The notes beneath the pieces were generated by a model, which saw only the letters and a list, made by a program, of their open reading frames with translations, did no database searches and was not told where the DNA came from. From contig NZ_JAXUHN010000083.1 of NCBI RefSeq assembly GCF_035916875.1, positions 1-33,436 on the forward strand: DNA of 33,436 nucleotides, read 5' to 3'. The translations under genes were made by a program, and so were the position numbers. The number at the start of each line of letters is the position of its first letter. The stretch's first letter is position 1. Of this stretch, positions 15,906-23,105 are shown one piece after another. Origin of the DNA: Methylomicrobium sp035916875. Lineage in GTDB: Bacteria; Pseudomonadota; Gammaproteobacteria; Methylococcales; Methylomonadaceae.

Positions 15906-16754
15906 TCAAATCCGCAATAAACGCTTCGCGTTTTGATACAACACCCGATCCAGCACCTCCTCGTGTAAACCGAGCCGTATAAAGTCATCGAGCGTTTGCC
16001 CCATCGCCCGGAACGGATACGAGCTGCCAAACAGCAATTGCTCCTTCATAAAACCGTTGGCCGCTTCCACATACAGGCTTCCGCCCGGCAGAAAAATATA
16101 CATGTCCGGGACGACGTAAACGTTTTCATAGCGAAACGCGACGCCGATCATTTCGTTCACATACGGATAAAAACCGTGGTAGCAGACAATAGACAAACCT
16201 GAAAAAGCCCTGGCCACCTTGCCGACGGCGACCGGATTGGCATATTCCAGGTTCGGCGTGGTCGGACCTGACATTAAAAACACCGGTACATCCAGTTGCT
16301 CGCAGGCGTCGTAAATCGGGTAGAGCAACGGGTCATCGGCCTGAATGGGCGGCGCGCCGAATCCGGGTTCTATGTTAACTCCCTTCAAACCCAGTGTGTT
16401 CACGGCCTTTTCAATTTCTTCGGCGATGGCACGGCTATCCAGCGCCTGCGGGTTTACCGAGGCGATGCCGATCAGTTCCGGGTGCGGCGCGGTAATGTCC
16501 CGAATGGTCTCGTTGGAGATTGTGATGGCGGGCGTGTCGCGGCCCACGACGACCGCATGGCGGATTCCCACCTCGCGAATTTCCTCGATAAACCCATCCA
16601 GAGTATGCGAGCGGACAAAGTGATCGTCCTGTTTAGAGCCCAAGCGGCGATTAAGCCATTTGGCGGTTTCGTATTCGGAGGTTGCCGGCGTCGCGCCATA
16701 AAAATCATGCAGAAACGCAGGTCGGCTGCGCATATCAATTATCGGTCTGGACAT
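15906..16754 (-). CDS. Amidohydrolase-2-like protein with altered metal ligands
   Basis: The 282-residue product has the TIM-barrel pattern of the amidohydrolase-2 family: IDMRSRP at the N-terminus, IGIASVNPQ, LGLKGVNIEPGF, PIYDACEQLDVPVFLMSGP, VCYHGFYPYV with His193, and LLFGSSYPF near the end. Two features are unusual. The N-terminal metal motif, normally His-x-His, is Arg9-Ser-Arg11, and the late Asp of FGSDYP is Ser245. The canonical metal site is therefore largely missing, and hydrolase activity is doubtful. The gene reads away from msuE and has its own sigma54 promoter facing the shared palindrome, so it belongs to the sulfur regulon. It may be a binding protein, an isomerase or decarboxylase-like enzyme, or a metal-independent lyase; I cannot tell. 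Confidence 0.75.
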   Translation of the reverse strand: MSRPIIDMRSRPAFLHDFYGATPATSEYETAKWLNRRLGSKQDDHFVRSHTLDGFIEEIREVGIRHAVVVGRDTPAITISNETIRDITAPHPELIGIASVNPQALDSRAIAEEIEKAVNTLGLKGVNIEPGFGAPPIQADDPLLYPIYDACEQLDVPVFLMSGPTTPNLEYANPVAVGKVARAFSGLSIVCYHGFYPYVNEMIGVAFRYENVYVVPDMYIFLPGGSLYVEAANGFMKEQLLFGSSYPFRAMGQTLDDFIRLGLHEEVLDRVLYQNAKRLLRI

Positions 16755-16826
16755 CTTGTCAGTTCTCGGCTTTGGCTAATGTGTTGAAGCGATCTTCGCT
16801 TCGGCTGGTGTTCAAGCCACAGAAGC

Positions 16827-16842
16827 AGCAGGTATTGTGCCA
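16827..16842 (-). promoter_or_regulatory. Sigma54 promoter of the amidohydrolase-like gene
   Basis: On the minus strand TGGCACAATACCTGCT has the GG and GC elements at the exact sigma54 spacing and a full TGGCAC. The start would be near 16815, about 60 bases before the ATG at 16754. The palindrome at 16889-16922 is centred about 90 bases upstream of that start. Confidence 0.8.
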
Positions 16843-16888
16843 AATGATCTTGCACAGCCTTAACGCTGGGTTTGCCGGTTGCATGTCC

Positions 16889-16922
16889 CACAACGATTGC
16901 CGCTACAGCGGCAATCGTTGTG
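16889..16922. promoter_or_regulatory. Perfect 16-bp-arm palindrome, likely shared enhancer for divergent sigma54 promoters
   Basis: CACAACGATTGCCGCT (16889-16904) and AGCGGCAATCGTTGTG (16907-16922) are exact reverse complements with a two-base spacer. The site lies between the divergent sigma54 promoters of the amidohydrolase-like gene and msuE, about 90 and 117 bases upstream of the respective starts. This is where enhancer sites of sigma54 activators usually sit. The activator encoded at 25805 is the natural candidate ligand. A structural RNA hairpin is the alternative, but neither transcript would include it. Confidence 0.7.
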
Positions 16923-16964
16923 ATTCGCTGCTGCAAAATCGGCATTCAAATCGATAAGTCTCTC

Positions 16965-16976
16965 GTCAATCATTTA
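16965..16976 (+). promoter_or_regulatory. Possible IHF site between enhancer and msuE promoter
   Basis: GTCAATCATTTA fits the IHF core (ATCAA, four bases, TTA/G) with one mismatch and is followed by an A-run. It sits between the palindrome and the -24/-12 promoter, the usual place for IHF-assisted looping. The match is weak, so this is only suggestive. Confidence 0.25.
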
Positions 16977-16996
16977 AAAAACAATAGGTTACGGGT

Positions 16997-17012
16997 TGGC
17001 ATAATCGGTGCT
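16997..17012 (+). promoter_or_regulatory. Sigma54 promoter of the msuE-to-msuD operon
   Basis: TGGCATAATCGGTGCT has GG (16998-16999) and GC (17010-17011) at the exact sigma54 spacing. The start would be near 17023, about 57 bases before the msuE ATG. The gene's frame extends open to 17008, overlapping this promoter, which supports the later ATG. Confidence 0.78.
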
Positions 17013-17079
17013 AAAGCTTAAGTACAGTACCGATGCTTTGCAGGCATTGGGATTTTTCAACCGTACAAAGGCAATCAAC

Positions 17080-17658
17080 ATGAGTACATTAAAAGTCGTG
17101 GTTGTTTCGGGCAATCTAGGGCTGCCGTCCAAGACGCTCGCATTGGCCGAGCAAATCGTGGAAGCCATCAAGCAGCAAGCTTACCCGCAAGCTTGTATTG
17201 AAGTCATAACTCACAGCTTGGCTGATCTGGGCCCGGTGTTCGGTCCAGCCCGTCATCCGGGCGAGCTGAGCGATAGTGGCAAAGCCGTGCTGGATTCTAT
17301 CGGGTCGGCCGACATCCTGGTCGCGGTCACACCGGTTTACAAAGGTTCCTATACCGGCCTATTCAAGCATGTGTTTGATTTTCTGGATGTGAAGGCGCTG
17401 AACGAAGTGCCGGTGATTCTCGGCGCCACCGGCGGTGGGGAAAAGCATGCCCTGATTATCGAACATCAACTGCGGCCGCTGTTCGGCTTCTTCGGTGCGC
17501 AAACCGTGCCTTCCGGCATCTACGCCACCGAACAGAACTATGACGGATCACGCTTTAGCGATGCCATCGTCAATGAACGCATCCATGCGGCAGCGCGCCA
17601 GGCCGTTGTCGCGGCGCTTATCCGCGCGGATCAAACCCAATTATGTGAAGTAGCTTAA
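17080..17658 (+). CDS. msuE: NAD(P)H-dependent FMN reductase (MsuE-like)
   Basis: This 192-residue flavodoxin-fold reductase belongs to the SsuE/MsuE family, which supplies reduced FMN to two-component monooxygenases. Motifs seen are the phosphate-binding loop VVSGNLGLPSKT near the N-terminus, TPVYKGSYTGLFKHVFDFLD around 85-105, and GATGGGEKHALIIEHQLRPLFGFF around 120-143. ATG 17080 has AAAGG upstream; the upstream extension overlaps the sigma54 promoter. As the first gene of the operon, it would feed the four flavin-dependent oxygenase-type proteins encoded downstream. The choice of msuE over ssuE is by context. Confidence 0.88.
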   Translation: MSTLKVVVVSGNLGLPSKTLALAEQIVEAIKQQAYPQACIEVITHSLADLGPVFGPARHPGELSDSGKAVLDSIGSADILVAVTPVYKGSYTGLFKHVFDFLDVKALNEVPVILGATGGGEKHALIIEHQLRPLFGFFGAQTVPSGIYATEQNYDGSRFSDAIVNERIHAAARQAVVAALIRADQTQLCEVA

Positions 17659-17668
17659 GGAGAGCATC

Positions 17669-18850
17669 ATGTCTGTACACGATTACGAAAAAATCCGTTC
17701 CGAAATTCGCACCTTGGTTGACGAAGTCATCCGGCCTAATGCCGAACAAACCGATCAGGGCGTTTTCCCGCGGGAGAATCTTGAGGCCTTGGGCCGGGCG
17801 GGTTGGAATGGCGTGCTGATTCCGAAGGAATACGGCGGCCTGGGTCTGGATCATGTCGCCTTTTCGATCGTGGCGGAAGAAATCGGCCGCGCCTGCGCTT
17901 CGACCGGCCTGGTCTATGTGATGCACACCGGTGCGGCGCAGACCATCAACTTATTCGGCAACCACGACCAAAAAGAACGTTGGTTGAAGCCTGCCCGCGA
18001 CGGTTTGATCGGCACCTATTCGACCAGCGAAAAAGCCTCGGGCGGACACTGGTGGTTTAACTTCAGCGAAGCCACCCGTGGCAACGACGATAACTATCTG
18101 CTCAATGCGGAAAAGTCATTTACCACCAGTGCCGGACAAGCGGATTACTATATTTTTCAAACCCGTTCGCCGGGCGCCAAAGGCCCTACCGATATCAGCT
18201 TCTTCATCGTCGATTCCAAACTGGACGGCATCACGCACGGCACCTGGGAAGCGCTCGGGGTGCGCGGCAACCACAGCGGGCCGATCACCTATAAGAATGT
18301 GAATGTAAAAAGCATCGATCGCCTGGGGGACGAAGGCCAGGGCAAAGACATCGTTTACCACGGCGTATCACCGGTCTATCTGGTCGGTCTGGGCTCTGTC
18401 TGGCACGGTGTGGCCAGGGCGGCATTGGAAAAAGCTTCAGACCATCTGACCGGCACGATTCACCGCGATTTCAACCGCAAACTGTCCGACTACCAAGTGC
18501 TGCGTCAGCAATTGGGCGAGTCCAAGGTGTTGGTCGAAAGCCTGCGCCCCTGGCAGCACGATCTGGCGCGGCAATTGGACCAATTGCAGGCCGCCGGTCA
18601 GCCGCAAGGGCAAATCCTGCTGCCGTTGACCGAATTCAAGGTGCATGCGGCGGAAGTCGCCAATATCTCGGCACGCAACGCCCTGGATGTCAGCGGCGGT
18701 TACGGTTACAAGAAAGGCCCGATCGAACGCATCTTCCGTGATGCCCGCGCCGGCATCGGCATGGGGCCGTCGAACAACATCGCCCGCGAATGGATCGGCA
18801 AGGCGCTGGTGGGATTGCCGCTGGAGCTGTTCGAGGCAGGCGGCGAGTAA
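17669..18850 (+). CDS. Acyl-CoA-dehydrogenase-fold flavoprotein, probable oxygenase-type
   Basis: The 393-residue protein has the three acyl-CoA-dehydrogenase domains: N-terminal helices with IPKEYGGLGLDHV, a middle beta domain with STSEKASGG and the KSFTTSAGQADYY strand, and a C-terminal helical domain with GGYGYKKGPIERIFRDARAG. Where dehydrogenases have the catalytic Glu (IYEGT-like), this one reads GIGMGPSNN, so normal acyl-CoA oxidation is unlikely. Relatives of this fold in sulfur clusters (SfnB, DszC) act as FMNH2-dependent monooxygenases or remain uncharacterised. It follows msuE by 10 bases with a strong AAGGAG ribosome-binding site. The substrate is unknown. Confidence 0.82.
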   Translation: MSVHDYEKIRSEIRTLVDEVIRPNAEQTDQGVFPRENLEALGRAGWNGVLIPKEYGGLGLDHVAFSIVAEEIGRACASTGLVYVMHTGAAQTINLFGNHDQKERWLKPARDGLIGTYSTSEKASGGHWWFNFSEATRGNDDNYLLNAEKSFTTSAGQADYYIFQTRSPGAKGPTDISFFIVDSKLDGITHGTWEALGVRGNHSGPITYKNVNVKSIDRLGDEGQGKDIVYHGVSPVYLVGLGSVWHGVARAALEKASDHLTGTIHRDFNRKLSDYQVLRQQLGESKVLVESLRPWQHDLARQLDQLQAAGQPQGQILLPLTEFKVHAAEVANISARNALDVSGGYGYKKGPIERIFRDARAGIGMGPSNNIAREWIGKALVGLPLELFEAGGE

Positions 18851-18963
18851 AGCCTGCAAGAGCGTTTCGATTTATCAACCTTTGCCATGCCGCGATGGGA
18901 AGGAATAGGCGCGAAGCCAGCCTTCTCAATCGACAGCCCCAGCTCAATATTTCGGAGATTCAC

Positions 18964-19506
18964 ATGTCACAGAATGATTTGAAAGCCACATTAGAGAACA
19001 CCATTGCCGCCCTGCAACAAAATCCGGCGGGCGCCCGCCTGGTCTTCAAGGCGCAGACCCGCCTGCTCGATGGCGTGCGCTGCGCCGCCGAAGTGCGGGA
19101 TTTTCCGCCGCTGATCATTGACGAACCCCCCGAGCTGGGTGGGGGAGACGCGGGGGCAAACCCGGTCGAGCTGATCCTGGCCGCGCTCGGCACCTGCCAG
19201 GAAATCGTCTATGCGGCCTACGCCGCCGTGTTGGGCATCCCGTTGGAGGCCGTCGAGGTGAGCGCCAAGGGCTACCTGGATCTCAACGGGCTCTTCGGCT
19301 TGCAAGAGGTGCCCTCCGGTTTCCAGAAAATCAGCTTCGAAACCACATTGAAGAGTCCTGCGGACCCGGAAACGATCAGCCAGCTGGTGGCGGCTGTGGA
19401 AGCGCACTGCCCCGTGCTCGATACCCTGACCCGGCCGGTCGAGGTGGCCGGTACGGTCATACTCAATGGCGCGCCGCTGAACGCCCTGGCCAGCGACGCC
19501 GCGTGA
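18964..19506 (+). CDS. OsmC-family protein (probable thiol peroxidase)
   Basis: The 180-residue product carries the OsmC/Ohr pattern: GGGDAGANPVELILAALGTC with Cys78, and a second conserved cysteine, Cys149, in VEAHCPVLDTL. Such proteins reduce organic hydroperoxides using paired cysteines. ATG 18964 has GGAG eight bases upstream; an open frame reaching 18790 overlaps the preceding gene and is not used. OsmC genes are recalled from other sulfonate/sulfone clusters, where they may protect against peroxides leaking from flavin oxygenases; that role is inference. Confidence 0.85.
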   Translation: MSQNDLKATLENTIAALQQNPAGARLVFKAQTRLLDGVRCAAEVRDFPPLIIDEPPELGGGDAGANPVELILAALGTCQEIVYAAYAAVLGIPLEAVEVSAKGYLDLNGLFGLQEVPSGFQKISFETTLKSPADPETISQLVAAVEAHCPVLDTLTRPVEVAGTVILNGAPLNALASDAA

Positions 19507-19516
19507 GGAAATCCAC

Positions 19517-20623
19517 ATGAGCCCATCACATCACAGCGACAACCCGATCAAATTCGCCTACTGGGTGCCCAATGTCAGCGGCGGCCTGCTGGTCAGTAAA
19601 ATCGAGCAACGCACCAGCTGGGATATCGACTATAACCGCAAGCTCGCGCAAATCGCCGAGCGTAGCGGCTTCGACTACGCCCTCACGCAGATCCGTTTCA
19701 CCGCGGGTTATGGTGCGGAGTATCAGCACGAGTCGGTCTCTTTCACTCATGCCCTGTTGGCGGCCACCCAGAAACTGCGGGTGATCGCGGCCATCTTGCC
19801 GGGGCCCTGGCATCCGGCGGTCGTCGCCAAGCAGATTGCGACGATCGACCATCTGACGGCCGGCCGTATCGCCGTCAATATCGTCAGCGGCTGGTTCAAA
19901 ACCGAATTTACCGCGATCGGCGAGCCGTGGCTGGAGCATGACGAACGTTACCGCCGTTCGGAAGAATTCATCCGCGCGCTGAAAGGCATTTGGACGCAGG
20001 ACGATTTCAGCTTTTTCGGCGATTTCTACCGTTTCCACCATTTCACCCTGAAGCCGAAACCCCTGCAACAACCGCATCCGGAGATCTTTCAGGGCGGCAG
20101 TTCCAGGGCGGCGCGCGATATGGCGGCCCGGGTTTCGGATTGGTATTTCACCAACGGCAATACGCTGGAGGGCATCAAGGCGCAGGTCGACGATATTCGC
20201 GCCAAGGCGGCCAAGGAAGGCCATGCGGTCAAGATCGGCGTCAATGCCTTCGTGATCGCCCGGGACACCGAGGCGGAAGCCCAGGCGGTGCTGAATGAAA
20301 TCATTGAAAAAGCCGACACGGAAGCGGTCAATGCATTCGGACATGAAGCCAAGCAGGCGGGAAAAGCGTCCCCGGAAGGCGAGGGCAACTGGGCCAAGTC
20401 CACATTCGAGGACTTGGTGCAATATAACGACGGCTTCAAGACCAATCTGATCGGCACGCCCGAGCAAATCGCCGAACGTATTGTCGCGTTGAAAGCAGTC
20501 GGCGTCGACTTGATCCTGACCGGCTTTTTGCATTTCCAGGAAGAAGTCGACTATTTCGGGCAGCGGGTTTTGCCTTTGGTCCGCGAACTGGAAGCGCGGC
20601 AAGCCGACCAAGTGGCCGCCTGA
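19517..20623 (+). CDS. sfnG: Dimethylsulfone monooxygenase (FMNH2-dependent)
   Basis: SfnG is a bacterial-luciferase-fold monooxygenase that uses FMNH2 and oxygen to convert dimethylsulfone to methanesulfinate and formaldehyde. The 368-residue product matches my recollection of SfnG nearly throughout: FAYWVPNVSGGLLVSKIEQR, SWDIDYNRKLAQIAE, LTQIRFTAGYGAE, AAILPGPWHPAV, IVSGWFKTEF, EPWLEHDERYRRSEEF, KPKPLQQPHPEIFQGGSS and SDWYFTNGNT. The start is ATG 19517. The stop TGA shares one base with the next gene's ATG. Together with MsuD it forms the carbon-sulfur cleavage route of this cluster. This is the most specific functional call in the region. Confidence 0.93.
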   Translation: MSPSHHSDNPIKFAYWVPNVSGGLLVSKIEQRTSWDIDYNRKLAQIAERSGFDYALTQIRFTAGYGAEYQHESVSFTHALLAATQKLRVIAAILPGPWHPAVVAKQIATIDHLTAGRIAVNIVSGWFKTEFTAIGEPWLEHDERYRRSEEFIRALKGIWTQDDFSFFGDFYRFHHFTLKPKPLQQPHPEIFQGGSSRAARDMAARVSDWYFTNGNTLEGIKAQVDDIRAKAAKEGHAVKIGVNAFVIARDTEAEAQAVLNEIIEKADTEAVNAFGHEAKQAGKASPEGEGNWAKSTFEDLVQYNDGFKTNLIGTPEQIAERIVALKAVGVDLILTGFLHFQEEVDYFGQRVLPLVRELEARQADQVAA

Positions 20624-21816
20624 TGAGCAAGGCGAATCCTCCCAAGCAGGCGCAGGCAAAGACTCAGGCGTTGTTCGACAAGGCCGAACAATTGGCGGCG
20701 GAGTTTGCCGCCACCGCCGTGGAACGCGATCAGCGCGGCGGCACCGCTAAAAACGAGCGCGACAGCCTGCGTCAAAGCGGCCTATTAAACCTGATCATCC
20801 CGGGCGAATACGGCGGGCACGGCCTGGATTGGCACGATACCTTGCAGATCGTGCGCATTATTTCCCGGGCCGACAGTTCGCTCGGGCATCTGTTCGGTTT
20901 CCAGCATTTGCTGCTGGCGACGCTGCGGCTGTTCGGCGACCAATGGCCGCATTATTACCGCGAAACGGTTAAAAACAGCTGGTTTTGGGGCAACACCCTG
21001 AACCCTCTGGACACCCGCGCCAAGATCAGTGCCGACGGCCAGGACTGGCTGGTGCACGGCACCAAAAGCTTTTGCTCCGGCGCCAGCGATTCCGATCATT
21101 TGATCGTATCGGCCTTGACCGAGGCGGGCGGCAAATTGGTCATCGCCGCGATTCCTAGCGATCGCCCGGGCATCCGGATTCATTCGGATTGGGACAATAT
21201 GGGGCAACGACAGACCGACAGCGGCACGGTGGATTTTGATCGGGTGCGCATCTATGACCAGGAAATCTTGAGTCAGCCCGGACCCTTGGGCAGCGTGTTT
21301 GCCACCTTGCGTCCGTTGATTGCGCAGCTGGTGCTAATCAATATTTACCTGGGGATCGGGGAAGGCGCTTTGGCGGAAGCGATCGGCTATACCCGCAGCC
21401 AGTCGCGGGCCTGGTTTTTGTCCGGGGTGGAAAGCGCGACCCGCGATCCTTATGTGCTCAAAAAGTACGGCGAGTTTTGGGTCGATCTGAACGCCGCCGC
21501 GCTGGCGACCGATTATGCCGCCAGTTTACTGGATGCTGCCTGGCGCCAGGAAAATGCGCTCACCGAGGCGGAGCGCGGCAGCGTGGCGATCGCCAGCGCG
21601 ACGGCCAAAGTCCTGGCCACCCGCGCCGGGTTGGACGTGACGCAGCGCTTGTTCGAAGTCACCGGCGCACGGGCTACCAGCGCCAAAGCCGGCTTCGACC
21701 GCTATTGGCGCAATCTGCGCACCCATTCGCTGCACGACCCGGTCGATTATAAGCTGCGCGATCTTGGCGAATGGGTGTTGAATGCCAAGCCGCCCACTCC
21801 GAGCTTTTACTCCTAA
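20623..21816 (+). CDS. sfnB: SfnB/DszC-like acyl-CoA-dehydrogenase-fold flavin monooxygenase
   Basis: This 397-residue protein has the acyl-CoA-dehydrogenase fold (IPGEYGGHGLDW, TKSFCSGASDSDHL, DNMGQRQTDSGTVDFD, GEGALAEAIGYTRSQSR). It ends with the group D flavin-monooxygenase signature NLRTHSLHDPVDYKLRDLG, as in SfnB and the dibenzothiophene monooxygenase DszC. The catalytic Glu of true dehydrogenases is absent. It overlaps sfnG by one base, so the two are translationally coupled. The substrate is unknown; oxidation of a sulfide or sulfoxide to sulfone upstream of SfnG would be a natural fit. I am confident in the family, less so in orthology to Pseudomonas SfnB. Confidence 0.82.
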   Translation: MSKANPPKQAQAKTQALFDKAEQLAAEFAATAVERDQRGGTAKNERDSLRQSGLLNLIIPGEYGGHGLDWHDTLQIVRIISRADSSLGHLFGFQHLLLATLRLFGDQWPHYYRETVKNSWFWGNTLNPLDTRAKISADGQDWLVHGTKSFCSGASDSDHLIVSALTEAGGKLVIAAIPSDRPGIRIHSDWDNMGQRQTDSGTVDFDRVRIYDQEILSQPGPLGSVFATLRPLIAQLVLINIYLGIGEGALAEAIGYTRSQSRAWFLSGVESATRDPYVLKKYGEFWVDLNAAALATDYAASLLDAAWRQENALTEAERGSVAIASATAKVLATRAGLDVTQRLFEVTGARATSAKAGFDRYWRNLRTHSLHDPVDYKLRDLGEWVLNAKPPTPSFYS

Positions 21817-21825
21817 GGATCAACA

Positions 21826-23061
21826 ATGAGTTACGACACAATAGAAACGGCGCTGGAAGCCATCCGCAACGGCGGCTTCGTGGTGGTGGCCGATGATGCC
21901 AGCCGGGAAAACGAAGGCGATTTAATCATCGCGGCCGAAAAAATCACGCCCGAACAAATGGCCTTTCTGGTACGGCACAGCAGCGGCGTCGTTTGCGTCT
22001 CCCTGCCGGGCGAGCGCGTCGAGGCGCTGCATCTGGAGCCGATGGTCGCGAGCAATACCGATGCCCATGGCACGGCATTTACCGTGTCGGTGGACTTGAA
22101 CAAAGGCACCAGCACCGGCATTTCCGCCGCGGACCGCAGCGCCACCCTCCGGGCCTTGGCGAATCCCGCCTGCACCTCCGACAATTTTGCGCGCCCAGGC
22201 CATGTGTTTCCCTTACGCGCCAGGCCGCATGGGGTGTTGGCGCGGCCGGGACACACCGAAGCGGCCGGGGATCTGGCGCGCTTGGCCGGTCTGTATCCGG
22301 CCGGTGTGTTGTGCGAAATCGTGAACGACGATGGCAGCATGACCCGCGGCGAGGCGCTGCGGGCATTTGCCAGCCGACATCAATTGCCCTTTATCCGGAT
22401 CGCCGACTTGATCGCCTATCGCCGCCGTAACGAACAACTGGTCGAGCACGTCTCGGAAGCCAGGATACCCACCGCCGTTGGGGTTTTCAGCGCCCATGTT
22501 TACCGTTCCGTGCTCGACGGTTCCGAGCATTTGGCCCTGGTCAAAGGCCAGGTGACGGGACAGCAGAATGTCCTGGTGCGGGTGCATTCCGAATGTTTAA
22601 CCGGCGATGTGCTTGACTCGTTGCGCTGCGATTGCGGCAATCAACTCAAAATGGCGCTGACCAAAATCGAACAGGCGGGCTGCGGGGTTTTGGTTTACCT
22701 GCGCGGGCATGAAGGCTGCGGCATAGGTTTGGCGCACAAGCTGCGCGCCTATGAACTGCAGGATCAGGGCCGGGATACCGTACAAGCCAATTTGGACTTG
22801 GGTTTGCCCATCGATTCCCGCAGCTATGATGTCGGCGCCCAGATCCTCAGCGATTTGGGGGTAACGACGATCAGGCTCATGAGCAATAACCCGGCCAAGT
22901 TCAGCGAACTGGCGGGATACCGGCTGAAAATCGTCGAGCGCGTGCCGCTGGAACCTGTTCCCAACCGCGAGAATATCGTCTATTTACGCACTAAATCCGA
23001 GAAGCTCGGGCATTTGCTGAATCTGGACAATCTGCCCTGGGAAACGCTGAGTGCGAAATGA
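21826..23061 (+). CDS. ribBA: RibBA: DHBP synthase / GTP cyclohydrolase II
   Basis: Residues 1-200 form the 3,4-dihydroxy-2-butanone 4-phosphate synthase domain (VVVADDASRENEGDLIIAAE, GTAFTVSVD, GISAADRSAT, RPGHTEAAGDLARLAG). Residues about 205-411 form the GTP cyclohydrolase II domain, with the zinc cysteines in SECLTGDVLDSLRCDCG and the conserved Tyr (LRAYELQD) and Arg (DSRSYD). Together these are the two entry enzymes of riboflavin synthesis. The usual EGRGIGL motif reads EGCGIGL, with Cys298 in place of Arg. An AAGGA ribosome-binding site lies in the nine-base gap after sfnB. No FMN riboswitch is present, so expression follows the sulfur operon. It probably duplicates a housekeeping ribBA elsewhere. 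Confidence 0.92.
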   Translation: MSYDTIETALEAIRNGGFVVVADDASRENEGDLIIAAEKITPEQMAFLVRHSSGVVCVSLPGERVEALHLEPMVASNTDAHGTAFTVSVDLNKGTSTGISAADRSATLRALANPACTSDNFARPGHVFPLRARPHGVLARPGHTEAAGDLARLAGLYPAGVLCEIVNDDGSMTRGEALRAFASRHQLPFIRIADLIAYRRRNEQLVEHVSEARIPTAVGVFSAHVYRSVLDGSEHLALVKGQVTGQQNVLVRVHSECLTGDVLDSLRCDCGNQLKMALTKIEQAGCGVLVYLRGHEGCGIGLAHKLRAYELQDQGRDTVQANLDLGLPIDSRSYDVGAQILSDLGVTTIRLMSNNPAKFSELAGYRLKIVERVPLEPVPNRENIVYLRTKSEKLGHLLNLDNLPWETLSAK

Positions 23062-23105
23062 ATGCGGATGCCGGGCACGACCATAATGAATTTGGAGACA
23101 AAAAA

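Noticed and set aside
19526..20659. Long minus-strand open frame (377 codons) opposite sfnG
   Set aside because: It mirrors a highly conserved gene in GC-rich DNA, with no motif of its own.
23058..23105. Upstream ATG for msuD overlapping the ribBA stop
   Set aside because: The 16 added residues precede the universal family N-terminus, whereas GTG 23106 has GGAG at the right distance. Coupled initiation at 23058 cannot be fully excluded.
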